This document shows, piece by piece, positions 6,076 through 13,013 of a stretch of 13,013 nt of DNA. The stretch comes from JADFSZ01 sp022560555 [NCBI: PVC group bacterium]. GTDB taxonomy: Bacteria > GCA-001730085 > JADFSZ01. Both the position numbers and the translations under genes were made by a program. Below the pieces are notes generated by a model, which made no database searches, was not told the DNA's origin, and worked only from the letters and a program-made list of their open reading frames with translations. The number at the start of each line of letters is the position of its first letter. The first letter of the stretch is position 1. The stretch is from the NCBI GenBank assembly GCA_022560555.1, contig JADFSZ010000027.1:1-13013 (forward strand), written 5' to 3'.

Positions 6076-7370
6076 CACGATTGGATGGCCTCCATAGTCT
6101 TTGATGTGGCTCCTTGGTTTTGGCTGAGCAATCGAAGAGCCCGTTCGCCAATTTTGGATTGGGCAGCATTGTTCATGAGAATGTCATGAGCTCGATCGAC
6201 CAATCCAACCCAGTCCTTAACCGAAACAAGAGCGTCATGGCGAGAAAATAGATTGAAAATTTCCTGAAAATTTTCCATATGCGGACCGCAAATCGTTATG
6301 CGTCCATACGCGGAGGGCTCTAGAATATTGTGTCCGCCGACCGGAACAAAACTTCCACCCATAATAACAATATCAGCAATGCTGAACAAAGAACTTAAAA
6401 TGCCAAGCTTATCGATGATAATGACTTTGGGCCTTTTGTCTTTGTCAAATGTTTTAAGTTCGCTCAATAAAGTGAATTGAGATCGATAGACGGAATTTTT
6501 CACGTCATTAACAACAGAATCAATGCGCTCCGGATGGCGCGGCGCGATGAGTAATACTATGTCGTGTGATAAACATTTTTGTTCGATATCCGAAAAGGCC
6601 CTTAAAAAAAGACTTTCCTCGCCTTTGTGCGTGCTGGCGGCGATGAGGATTTTTTGGCCTTTTGTGATTCCTAAGTGAGTCCTCCAGCGCCTTGAAGCGA
6701 GCTCGAGAGTTTCCGGCGGAGTGTAATCAAACTTGATGTTACCGATGACTGTTGTTCTTTCAGCCGGAGCTCCCATCGAGAGAATGCGCTCTCGATCGTC
6801 GTCCGTTTGCATGAATAAGGCTCGAAATAAAGACAGATATTTTTTGAGTCCCCAGCGAATCAATCGGTACCGCTTAAAGGCTCTAGGCGAAATCCGTCCG
6901 TTAACTAAAAAAACAGGAATATGTTTTTTGGAGGCCGTATTGAGAAAATTCGGCCAAATTTCTGTTTCCATTATCAGGATCATGTCAGGGTTGAGGATAT
7001 TGAGAAATTTAGAAGAGGCCCAAGGGAAATCCAATGGGAAATATGTAACAGAAACTCTGGGATGGTGCAAGTATTTTTGTCTCGCTAAATCTTGAGCCGT
7101 TTTCGTTGTTGTTGTAACGACAATATGATGGGGCCAGGTCGTGAGGGCTTTCTCTATTAATGGGCCGGCGGCCTGTATTTCCCCGACAGAAACGGCATGG
7201 ATGAGAAGGATTTTGCCTTGCTTTGGAACATGACAACCCGCACAAATATTGCCTGACAAGCGACACAATGTACCTTCCTTGTATTTATGCGTCGTTAGGA
7301 TTTGGTAGAGAAAGTAGGGAAGAAAGAGAATAAATGATATGAATAAAGCAATATTGTACAGAATCGTCAT
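6045..7370 (-). CDS. waaA: 3-deoxy-D-manno-octulosonic acid (Kdo) transferase, GT30
   Basis: The enzyme transfers Kdo from CMP-Kdo to the lipid A precursor at the cytoplasmic face of the inner membrane, an essential step of LPS inner-core synthesis. The 441-aa length fits the family (about 420-430). Residues 3-25 form the usual N-terminal membrane anchor. Family motifs in order are SVGE with the probable catalytic base Glu64, METEIWPN (134-141), GNIKFD (210-215), STHKGEE (246-252), APRHPER (276-282) and the GGSFVPVGGHNILEPSAYG stretch (338-356). The ATG overlaps the stop of the upstream TPR gene (ATGA, 4 nt), implying translational coupling. An AGAAGGA sequence lies unusually close to the start, about 3-4 nt away. 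Whether it adds one or more Kdo residues cannot be read from sequence. Its presence is the best evidence that the host makes LPS. Confidence 0.95.
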   Translation of the reverse strand: MTILYNIALFISFILFLPYFLYQILTTHKYKEGTLCRLSGNICAGCHVPKQGKILLIHAVSVGEIQAAGPLIEKALTTWPHHIVVTTTTKTAQDLARQKYLHHPRVSVTYFPLDFPWASSKFLNILNPDMILIMETEIWPNFLNTASKKHIPVFLVNGRISPRAFKRYRLIRWGLKKYLSLFRALFMQTDDDRERILSMGAPAERTTVIGNIKFDYTPPETLELASRRWRTHLGITKGQKILIAASTHKGEESLFLRAFSDIEQKCLSHDIVLLIAPRHPERIDSVVNDVKNSVYRSQFTLLSELKTFDKDKRPKVIIIDKLGILSSLFSIADIVIMGGSFVPVGGHNILEPSAYGRITICGPHMENFQEIFNLFSRHDALVSVKDWVGLVDRAHDILMNNAAQSKIGERALRLLSQNQGATSKTMEAIQSWLRASPEARA

Positions 7371-9469
7371 TGTTCCTTCTCAGCTGATTTACTTAAAGCG
7401 TGTTTGGCCTTGCGGACTTTGTCCAGGGCCCTGCGGGCCTTGTACATATTAGGGTTTACCCGCAGGGCTCTGATGAGCATGGTTTGGGCCTGATCAAACT
7501 GCCCTTCCTCGAAATAGAGCAATCCCTCATCAACCATGGCTATCGTGAGATTGGGCCTGAGTTTAATCGTTTGCGTGAAGTAGTCATGAGCTTTTTTATA
7601 GTCTTTGAGTTCCGCTAGTGTTTTGGCTAAATAATAGAAAGGCAAATAATTGAGAGGGTCGCGATTGATGACATCACGAAACATTGGTTTTGCCTGTCGA
7701 AAGTTTTTCATCTCGAAAAGAATTAATCCGACTTGGTACTTTATCTCGATATTTCGGGGTTGAGAACGAAGCACGATCGAAAAATTTCTGAGAGCTTTAT
7801 CGTATTGAGAATTCATCATGTAAAGTTTGGCCAGCTGCTCATAATATTCCATATGCACAGGATACAGTTTAATGGCGAGTCTGTATTCTTTAATGGCGTC
7901 TGTTATCAGATTTTCTTTTCTGTAGATGTCCGCGAGAAAGGCATGATAAATGTGAATATTGGGCTTGATCCGTATGGCTTCCTTGAGTTCCTCTCTCGCT
8001 TTTTCGGTGTCCCCAAGGGACACGTGAATTTGAAACAAATGGTAATGGGGAATATCCGAATCCGGATTGTTTTCAGAGGCCTTTTGGTAAGTGACAATGG
8101 CTTTGTCTATTTGGCCGCGTTTTTGATGAAGGATGCCTAGGTTAACATAACTAAAGAGATCATCCGGATTCTTTTCAATGGCAACGAGAAGCTCTTTTTC
8201 GGCCGCCCCCAGGTCGCCTTTGGCGATATAAAGTTTTCCGAGCTGATTGTAAGAGATGGTATTGTCCGGGAAAATCGCTTTTACGTTATGCCAAACTTTA
8301 AATGAATTTTTCCAAGTGAGATTATGATTGTACGTGAGGGGAAGAAAAATTACGGCACAAAGAGAAGCGCCGAGGAGTATCCATCTTTCCAGAGATTTAC
8401 TTTTTGAAATGTGAGTTAAGATTTCGAAGCTGACGGCAAAAAATATCACAAGAGCGATAGATGGATAGAAGGATTGTCTCAAAGTGAAATAGGTATCATC
8501 CGTAAATAAAATACTGAACAAAAGTGATAGGACAACAAAGGTCAGTATGAAATGACGGTAGCGACTTTTAAAAATGGAAGTGGTGACCAAAATAAGTAGA
8601 AGGCAAAAAATCGCAAAGCCCCAAATATAGGTCGATGTATTTTGCAAGTTACTGAGAGGATAAATGATGGACAATGGATGGGGGTAAAAGAAAAACCGAA
8701 AAATAAGAATAACTTTTGTCCACAATGGCTCAAAAATCGAGAACGTCCCCTGGGTTAATCCGCTCGTAATGTAAAACAAGTAACCGAGGGTTGTGAGGCC
8801 AAGAACCACATGCGTCTTAAGCCGCTTTTGCGCGAAGGCCTTTAGACTTATATTTCTAAAAGAAGTAATATCCAAAAGCAGCAAAAGCAGCGGTAAGTAC
8901 ATGATACGCCAAGAAGACAAAAGACCCAAAATGTATATGCTAAGAAGAACCGTCAAAGACGTGTACGAATATGTGTCTTTGTCCATCATGTGTTTTTGAA
9001 AGAAATAGAGACAAAGCACAAGAAAAAGCCCCGAGAGAATAAGTCCTCTGGAAGAAATCCACGTTACGACGGAAATATGGCTTGGATGAAGGGCGAAGAG
9101 GAGGGCAAAAATAAAAGCATAGTTCCGGAACCTCAAAAGTTTTTCTAAAAAAAGATAAAGGAACACGCATAAAAATACATATATTACCCCGTTCGTGACA
9201 TGATATCCGAGTGGATTTGTCTTCCATAATTTATAATCCAAAGCGAATGTAATTAAAGATAAAGGAGAAGATTGTGTAATTTGAGCATTTTTGAAAAGAA
9301 ATTGCAAATGGGATCGATTCAGGTTTTTAATAACCGGATTTTCAAGAATGAGCTGTGTGTCCTCAAGATCAATAAAATCGCTTTGGAGGATCGGGATGTA
9401 GCATAGGGCTACAAGAAGAATGATGAGGCTTATATGCCATACGACAGATGTATTTTTTAGGCGGCTCAA
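7367..9469 (-). CDS. Multi-pass membrane protein with eight C-terminal TPRs (GT-C/TMTC-like)
   Basis: This 700-aa protein has about 11-12 hydrophobic segments in residues 10-380, then eight TPRs in an exact 34-residue register (404, 438, 472, 506, 540, 574, 608, 642, ending 675). Each TPR ends near Pro at position 32. The N-terminal half resembles the GT-C fold of TMTC-type O-mannosyltransferase-like proteins: an acidic IDLEDTQLI stretch (33-41) after the first helix, NPLGYHVTN (85-93), then HPSHISVVTWIS (128-139). In this class the acidic pair and HPxH region are the conserved marks; here the acidic motif is D-x-E-D. The start is TTG: no in-frame ATG occurs before residue 160, and GGAG (9477-9480) sits 7 nt upstream. 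It overlaps waaA by 4 nt, suggesting a role in envelope glycan assembly, but substrate and activity are unknown. A TPR scaffold without catalysis is the alternative. Confidence 0.85.
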   Translation of the reverse strand: MSRLKNTSVVWHISLIILLVALCYIPILQSDFIDLEDTQLILENPVIKNLNRSHLQFLFKNAQITQSSPLSLITFALDYKLWKTNPLGYHVTNGVIYVFLCVFLYLFLEKLLRFRNYAFIFALLFALHPSHISVVTWISSRGLILSGLFLVLCLYFFQKHMMDKDTYSYTSLTVLLSIYILGLLSSWRIMYLPLLLLLLDITSFRNISLKAFAQKRLKTHVVLGLTTLGYLFYITSGLTQGTFSIFEPLWTKVILIFRFFFYPHPLSIIYPLSNLQNTSTYIWGFAIFCLLLILVTTSIFKSRYRHFILTFVVLSLLFSILFTDDTYFTLRQSFYPSIALVIFFAVSFEILTHISKSKSLERWILLGASLCAVIFLPLTYNHNLTWKNSFKVWHNVKAIFPDNTISYNQLGKLYIAKGDLGAAEKELLVAIEKNPDDLFSYVNLGILHQKRGQIDKAIVTYQKASENNPDSDIPHYHLFQIHVSLGDTEKAREELKEAIRIKPNIHIYHAFLADIYRKENLITDAIKEYRLAIKLYPVHMEYYEQLAKLYMMNSQYDKALRNFSIVLRSQPRNIEIKYQVGLILFEMKNFRQAKPMFRDVINRDPLNYLPFYYLAKTLAELKDYKKAHDYFTQTIKLRPNLTIAMVDEGLLYFEEGQFDQAQTMLIRALRVNPNMYKARRALDKVRKAKHALSKSAEKEQ

Positions 9470-9476
9470 GAGGGGG

Positions 9477-9480
9477 CTCC
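9477..9480 (-). promoter_or_regulatory. GGAG ribosome-binding site that fixes the TTG start of the TPR membrane protein
   Basis: GGAG on the minus strand lies 7 nt before TTG at 9469-9467. Because the first in-frame ATG is at codon 160, well past the first membrane helices, this site decides the start. Confidence 0.6.
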
Positions 9481-9513
9481 AAACGTGATTTTCATAACTC
9501 TATCAGAATGCGA

Positions 9514-9542
9514 ATTTTAACATGAGAGGCTCTTCGGGGCAA
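9514..9542 (-). promoter_or_regulatory. Sigma70-type promoter for the TPR-waaA unit
   Basis: On the minus strand TTGCCC (9542-9537) is followed after 17 nt by TAAAAT (9519-9514). TGT directly before the -10 gives an extended -10 element. The -35 matches four of six and the -10 five of six. The start would fall near 9507, leaving a leader of about 38 nt before the TTG codon. Confidence 0.6.
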
Positions 9543-9608
9543 CTCTAGTTTGATTTGATCGAAGAGACCTTATTCCGTCTGAAAATTGAGCTTATCGGAT
9601 GACTTACC

Positions 9609-9638
9609 TTGACATACATGGATTCCAAAAGCTAGAAT
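9609..9638 (+). promoter_or_regulatory. Near-consensus sigma70 promoter for the aminotransferase-galE-ligase cluster
   Basis: TTGACA (9609-9614) matches the -35 consensus perfectly. After 18 nt comes TAGAAT (9633-9638), five of six for the -10. Transcription would start about 9645 and give a short leader of about 35 nt. It is the strongest promoter in the window and drives the + strand genes away from the divergent TPR-waaA promoter. Confidence 0.78.
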
Positions 9639-9665
9639 GACGCCCTACATATGGCTCATACAAAA

Positions 9666-9671
9666 AAGGGA
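9666..9671 (+). promoter_or_regulatory. AAGGGA ribosome-binding site deciding the aminotransferase start
   Basis: AAGGGA lies 8 nt before the ATG at 9680. It touches or overlaps the other in-frame ATG at 9671, which would leave that codon no spacing. The downstream start is therefore preferred and also fits the usual N-terminus of the family (shortly before IPLLDL). Confidence 0.6.
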
Positions 9672-9679
9672 TGCCGGGT

Positions 9680-10819
9680 ATGACAGTACCAAAAAAGATT
9701 CCCCTTCTTGACCTTAAGGCGCAATTGGACCCAATCCGAGAAGAAATCCATGACGCGATGCAAAAAGTCATTGAGTGCGGAGCTTTTATCAATGGCCCTG
9801 AAGTGAGAGAGTTTGAGGCGGACATTGAGCAATATCTCAAAAGCCCTTTTGCCGTGGGGGTGTCCAGTGGAACAGAAGCGCTTGTTTTGTCATTATGGGC
9901 GCTCGGACTCAAGGCGGGGGAGCATGTTGTGTGTCCGGCATTCACGTATTATGCTACCGCGGGAGCCATTATCAAGGCGGGAGGTGTTCCCGTATTCTGT
10001 GATATTGATCCCAAAACATTTAACATGGATCCCAACCGGCTTTCCGATATTTTGAAAAAATCAAAAAACCCGATTAAAGTTGTCATTGCTGTCCACTTAT
10101 ACGGACAGCCGGCTGAAATGGATTCGATTTTAGCATTGGGGCGCGAGCATCATTTATATGTCATTGAGGACAACGCGCAATCTTTTGGATCACAGTATAA
10201 AAATCAGTTTGCGGGAACACTCGGGAACTGCGGAACTTTGTCGTTTTTTCCGGGAAAAAATCTAGGGGCCTTTGGCGACGCCGGAATGGTTTTAACGGGG
10301 GATAAAGAGACGGCGCAAAAACTTCGGGCTTTTCGTAACCAGGGAACAGAGCCTAAAGCTAAATACGATCACGTTTATCTGGGGACGAACGGCCGGCTCG
10401 ATACGCTCCAGGCCGCCGTACTAAAAGTCAAATTAAAATATGTTCAAGGATGGAATGAAAAGCGAGCCCGGCACGCGGAAGGTTATCGGGAACGTCTCAG
10501 AGATTGTCCGACGGATCTCCCTTTGGTTCCTGAGGGCAATACCCATGTTTATCACCAGTTTGTCCTTAGAAGCCGGGATAAACCCCGGATTGTAAAATAT
10601 CTTAACGAGTGCGGTATTGATTCACGTACGTATTATCCTAAACCGCTTCATTTGCAGACATGCTTTCGTTTTCTTGACGGTCATTTGGGCGACTATCCCG
10701 TCTCAGAGAGAGCGTCGAAGGAACTTTTTGCCATACCGTGCTATCCTGAACTAACGGAGAGTGATTTGGACTATATTGTAGACAAGATCAAGCAGGTACT
10801 CAAGGAGAAACGGGCATGA
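9680..10819 (+). CDS. DegT/DnrJ/EryC1/StrS-family PLP-dependent sugar aminotransferase
   Basis: The product probably transfers an amino group from glutamate to a nucleotide-linked keto-sugar, making an amino sugar for surface polysaccharide. From the preferred ATG it is 379 aa, normal for the family. The N-terminus IPLLDLKAQ (7-15) is typical. SSGTEA (63-68) binds the PLP phosphate, EDNAQSFG (163-170) carries the Asp164 that contacts the pyridine nitrogen, and SFFPGKNLGAFGDAG (188-202) holds the Schiff-base Lys193. TNGRLDTLQAA (236-246) is the conserved substrate-side loop. An ATG three codons upstream (9671) is possible but badly spaced from the Shine-Dalgarno. The stop overlaps galE by 4 nt. 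Close relatives include WbpE-type and FdtB/QdtB-type enzymes, and the exact substrate cannot be told. No 4,6-dehydratase or acetyltransferase partner is in view. Confidence 0.92.
   Translation: MTVPKKIPLLDLKAQLDPIREEIHDAMQKVIECGAFINGPEVREFEADIEQYLKSPFAVGVSSGTEALVLSLWALGLKAGEHVVCPAFTYYATAGAIIKAGGVPVFCDIDPKTFNMDPNRLSDILKKSKNPIKVVIAVHLYGQPAEMDSILALGREHHLYVIEDNAQSFGSQYKNQFAGTLGNCGTLSFFPGKNLGAFGDAGMVLTGDKETAQKLRAFRNQGTEPKAKYDHVYLGTNGRLDTLQAAVLKVKLKYVQGWNEKRARHAEGYRERLRDCPTDLPLVPEGNTHVYHQFVLRSRDKPRIVKYLNECGIDSRTYYPKPLHLQTCFRFLDGHLGDYPVSERASKELFAIPCYPELTESDLDYIVDKIKQVLKEKRA
10802..10808 (+). promoter_or_regulatory. Strong Shine-Dalgarno of galE inside the aminotransferase gene
   Basis: AAGGAGA ends 7 nt before the galE ATG and lies within the last codons of the upstream gene. 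Together with the ATGA overlap it supports coupled translation and the chosen start. Confidence 0.75.
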
Positions 10820-11790
10820 AAGTTCTGGTGACAGGGGGCGCGGGTTATATCGGTTCCGTTACGGCCCATCAGCTGAGGCAGGAAGGGTTTGATGTTGTCA
10901 TTATGGATAATTTCTCAAGCGGGACGAGAAAATCCATTCCTCAGAAAATTCCGTACCATCAAGCGGACTTAAAAAACCTCAATCAAATTCGGGAGCTTTT
11001 TCGTCAGTATCGGTTTGAGGCTGTGATTCATTTTGCGGGATTGATTTCTGTGAGTGAATCCGTTGCAAATCCATGGATATATTATGAAAATAATGTTTTA
11101 GGAAGCCTTAATCTACTTCGTACGATGATCGAATACGGATCGTCCAAAATTGTTTTTTCATCTACGGCGGCCGTCTATGGAAATCCCAAAAGAACACCCA
11201 TCAAAGAACATGACCCTAAGTGTCCTATTAATCCTTATGGAAAAACAAAACTTGTGGTTGAAGAACTCTTGAAGAGTTTAAGCCTAAGATACTCCATCAA
11301 GTACGTGAATCTTCGATATTTTAACGCGGCCGGGGCCGATGGGGTTTTAGGGGAGAATCACGCAAATGAAATACACTTGATCCCTCTTCTCTTTTGGGCG
11401 TCATTGGGGAAGATAAAAAGATTTTCCGTGTACGGGCGTGATTACCCGACGAAAGACGGGACCGCTGTACGTGACTTTATTCATGTTTTAGATTTAGCGC
11501 GGGCCCACACCCTGGGGCTCAAGAAAATGAATCGTATTTATAATCAATCGTTTAATGTTGGTACGGGAAAGGGATATTCTGTTCAGGAGGTCTACGAGCG
11601 GGCCGAAAAAATTTCGTCACGTGAAATCCCTGTAAGCTATCAAAAACGGCGTCCGGGAGATCCGGCGATTCTTATCGCAGACTCTTCCATGATTCGAAAA
11701 AAAATGGGTTGGCGTCCCCAATACGGTTTGGATGATATTTTAGAAAGTGCCTGGGAATGGGAACAGAAGCGTGTTTATCAATCATGTTAG
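10816..11790 (+). CDS. galE: UDP-glucose 4-epimerase (extended SDR family)
   Basis: The enzyme interconverts UDP-glucose and UDP-galactose (possibly also the N-acetyl forms), supplying galactosyl donors for surface glycans in the cytoplasm. The 324-aa length is normal for bacterial GalE. Residues 7-13 (GGAGYIG) form the Rossmann NAD-binding loop. DNFSSG at 31-36 is the adenosine-ribose side. The catalytic set is Ser/Thr in SSTAAVYG (115-122) with Y141-x3-K145. NAAGA (170-174), GTAVRDFIHV (215-224) and RRPGDPA (278-284) are the usual GalE substrate-side motifs. The ATG overlaps the aminotransferase stop by 4 nt and has a strong Shine-Dalgarno. It is followed after 10 nt by the ligase-like gene. 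Related 4-epimerases for GlcNAc or uronic acids look similar, so substrate range is less certain than reaction type. Confidence 0.92.
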   Translation: MKVLVTGGAGYIGSVTAHQLRQEGFDVVIMDNFSSGTRKSIPQKIPYHQADLKNLNQIRELFRQYRFEAVIHFAGLISVSESVANPWIYYENNVLGSLNLLRTMIEYGSSKIVFSSTAAVYGNPKRTPIKEHDPKCPINPYGKTKLVVEELLKSLSLRYSIKYVNLRYFNAAGADGVLGENHANEIHLIPLLFWASLGKIKRFSVYGRDYPTKDGTAVRDFIHVLDLARAHTLGLKKMNRIYNQSFNVGTGKGYSVQEVYERAEKISSREIPVSYQKRRPGDPAILIADSSMIRKKMGWRPQYGLDDILESAWEWEQKRVYQSC

Positions 11791-11800
11791 GATGTAAATC

Positions 11801-12949
11801 GTGACGGATACGCATGTCAAATTTGAAAAACTGATATTGTTTTTTCTGATTCTCTTTATTCTTTTTTTGCCTTACTCTATTTATCTTTCGCAGACAGCCA
11901 TGCATTTGGCCATGATACTGTGGCTGGTAAAAATATTTAGCCTTCCGCTCAAGGAAAAAATCTGGATCAAGACCCCCATAGACACTCCATTTTTCTTTCT
12001 TATTATTTGTCTCATCGTTTCGTTTCTCGCGAATGCGGTCACGGAAGGATATGGGGCTCAGTTAAGATCGATCCGGTCTTATCGTCATATATTCATTCTC
12101 TTTTTAATTGTGAATAACATTCGCAAAGAAAAAAATCTGCAATTTCTTGTGACGGCCACATGTTTCTTGACCTCTTTGCATGCTTTAGAAAGCTGCGGAC
12201 GGTTTTTCTCGGATTTTCATCAAAATATCTATGCATCTTTCGGAGGTTTTACCGAATCCGTTTTGTATTGGCATGTTTTTACTCTAGCCCTGGTTCGCTT
12301 AGGAAGCGTTGCAGCGAAAAGAGAAAGAATCTTCAATTTTTGCGTGTGTAGTGTGACATTTCTGGGGATTGTTGTGAATCAAAAGATCGAAGTTTGGCTG
12401 GCCCTTTTGATGAGTATGGCTTGTTTTGTAGGATTAAAGCATTCGAAACTTGGTAAGTATATTTTAGGGCTTACTTTCGTCCTGATATTTGGTGGGGGCG
12501 TATTCTATCTTTTTGGAGGCGAAAGGGTTTTTCTCCAGCTAGAGGCGTGGCGGATTATTTGTGAACATCCTTTAGGATTTGTTACGGCAACCAAAAATTT
12601 ATTGCAAAGTTTAGGCTATCAGGATAATATAGACCATTTCCATAGTGATTTTTTGCAAATGGGTGTTGTGTCCGGGGTTTTGGGGATTGTGAGTTTGCTG
12701 TGGTTTTTTTATTCATATCTCGCAAGATTGATGCGGTCTCTCAAACCCAATATTCAAGATTTTAGAAATGATCTTTTAGTATTCGGCAGCATTATGTTTG
12801 CAGGCCTTATGGTTCTTATGTGGCTGGGAGGCCCTCTGGAACTTTCAAAAAACATGATGTGTATTTTTTATTTTATGGGAATTGTGCTCTGGGGTATTTT
12901 GAAAGACACACGATTGCGTGAGACAAAAACTTTAGCCGATCTGATGTGA
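11801..12949 (+). CDS. O-antigen ligase/polymerase-like (WaaL/Wzy_C-type) membrane protein
   Basis: This 382-aa polytopic inner-membrane protein has about 9-10 hydrophobic segments (clear ones near 11-30, 33-48, 62-80, 96-106, 155-170, 180-212, 220-238, 284-306, 325-342 and 351-367). Before the late helices comes a loop with RVFLQLEAWRIICEHPLGF (242-260) and FHSDFLQMG (280-288). This matches the pattern of O-antigen ligases: a W-x-x-I/A helix, HPxG, and an H-[NS]-x-[FY]-L-Q motif with the probable catalytic His281. These enzymes join lipid-linked glycan to lipid A core or polymerise repeats at the periplasmic face. The usual serine/arginine-rich SRGA helix is replaced by NQKIEVWLALL (193-203). 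The start is GTG with AGGA (11789-11792), 8 nt upstream and overlapping the galE stop. Context with waaA, galE and an amino-sugar enzyme supports the call; ligase and polymerase cannot be separated. Confidence 0.75.
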   Translation: MTDTHVKFEKLILFFLILFILFLPYSIYLSQTAMHLAMILWLVKIFSLPLKEKIWIKTPIDTPFFFLIICLIVSFLANAVTEGYGAQLRSIRSYRHIFILFLIVNNIRKEKNLQFLVTATCFLTSLHALESCGRFFSDFHQNIYASFGGFTESVLYWHVFTLALVRLGSVAAKRERIFNFCVCSVTFLGIVVNQKIEVWLALLMSMACFVGLKHSKLGKYILGLTFVLIFGGGVFYLFGGERVFLQLEAWRIICEHPLGFVTATKNLLQSLGYQDNIDHFHSDFLQMGVVSGVLGIVSLLWFFYSYLARLMRSLKPNIQDFRNDLLVFGSIMFAGLMVLMWLGGPLELSKNMMCIFYFMGIVLWGILKDTRLRETKTLADLM

Positions 12950-12965
12950 ACTTGTGCCAAAATTT

Positions 12966-13013
12966 GTGAAAAAAAAGTATGTCCGGATTTTGTTTGTTTT
13001 CGCGGGGCTTTTT
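12966..13013 (+). CDS. 5' end of a further gene, cut by the window edge
   Basis: From a GTG at 12966 an open frame reads MKKKYVRILFVFAGLF to the last base. It is three lysines followed by a hydrophobic run, as in a signal peptide or first membrane helix. A second in-frame GTG at 12954 would add MPKF. No clear Shine-Dalgarno precedes either, and the 16 gap bases after the ligase-like gene are unremarkable. It may continue the surface-glycan cluster, but no family can be named from 16 residues. Confidence 0.4.
   Translation, partial: MKKKYVRILFVFAGLF

Noticed and set aside
7733-8140. 135-codon open frame on the plus strand opposite the TPR region
   Set aside because: It mirrors the repetitive TPR coding sequence and has no independent evidence for being a gene.
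11794-11803. Single GTAAATC-GTG next to the GTG start of the ligase-like gene
   Set aside because: One unit with a 10-base match to the 3178-3187 stretch is close to chance expectation in 13 kb, and no tandem copy or TTAA boundary follows.

Overview
The window looks like chromosome of an uncultured, moderately AT-rich, diderm (Gram-negative-type) bacterium. A Kdo transferase (waaA) and an OmpA/LysM envelope protein imply an outer membrane with LPS. The gene mix (PilB/GspE-like ATPase with separate PilC/GspF, a GT-C-like membrane protein fused to TPRs, a Trp-rich OmpA-LysM protein) reminds me of candidate phyla such as Omnitrophota. That placement is an impression from family knowledge and was not tested.

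Layout. Left block, + strand: a type II secretion/type IV pilus assembly ATPase (99-1802) and its inner-membrane platform protein (1933-3165). Middle block, - strand, read right to left: a TPR membrane protein (9469-7367, TTG start) overlaps waaA (7370-6045) by 4 nt. After a 204-nt gap come an OmpA-LysM lipid-free envelope protein (5840-4881) and a leucyl aminopeptidase of family M17 (4805-3321), which converges on the platform-protein gene. Right block, + strand: a DegT/ArnB-type sugar aminotransferase (9680-10819), a UDP-glucose 4-epimerase (10816-11790, 4-nt overlap), an O-antigen ligase/polymerase-like membrane protein (11801-12949), and the start of one more gene running off the end. A divergent promoter region (about 9500-9645) separates the middle and right blocks. 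Its + strand promoter is near-consensus (TTGACA-18-TAGAAT).

Functionally most of the window is envelope biogenesis. It covers pilus/secretion machinery, Kdo addition to lipid A, nucleotide-sugar synthesis, surface glycan ligation or polymerisation, and peptidoglycan-anchored outer-membrane protein. The aminopeptidase is the one cytosolic housekeeping enzyme.

The most unusual signal is not a gene. Short 7-bp tandem arrays of GTAAATC/G sit around the left block. One follows gspE, one follows gspF, one (inverted) supplies the pepA stop codon, and the tail of another lies at the window's left edge. The three complete arrays share an exact 14-mer, lie just 3' of a gene with TAA on the sense strand, and place stop codons in all three frames because 7 is not a multiple of 3. 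A second, unrelated heptamer array (AACTGAA) sits just before gspF. I found no CRISPR array, transposase, tRNA or rRNA, and no defence or mobile system. No gap without a gene exceeds about 210 bases.
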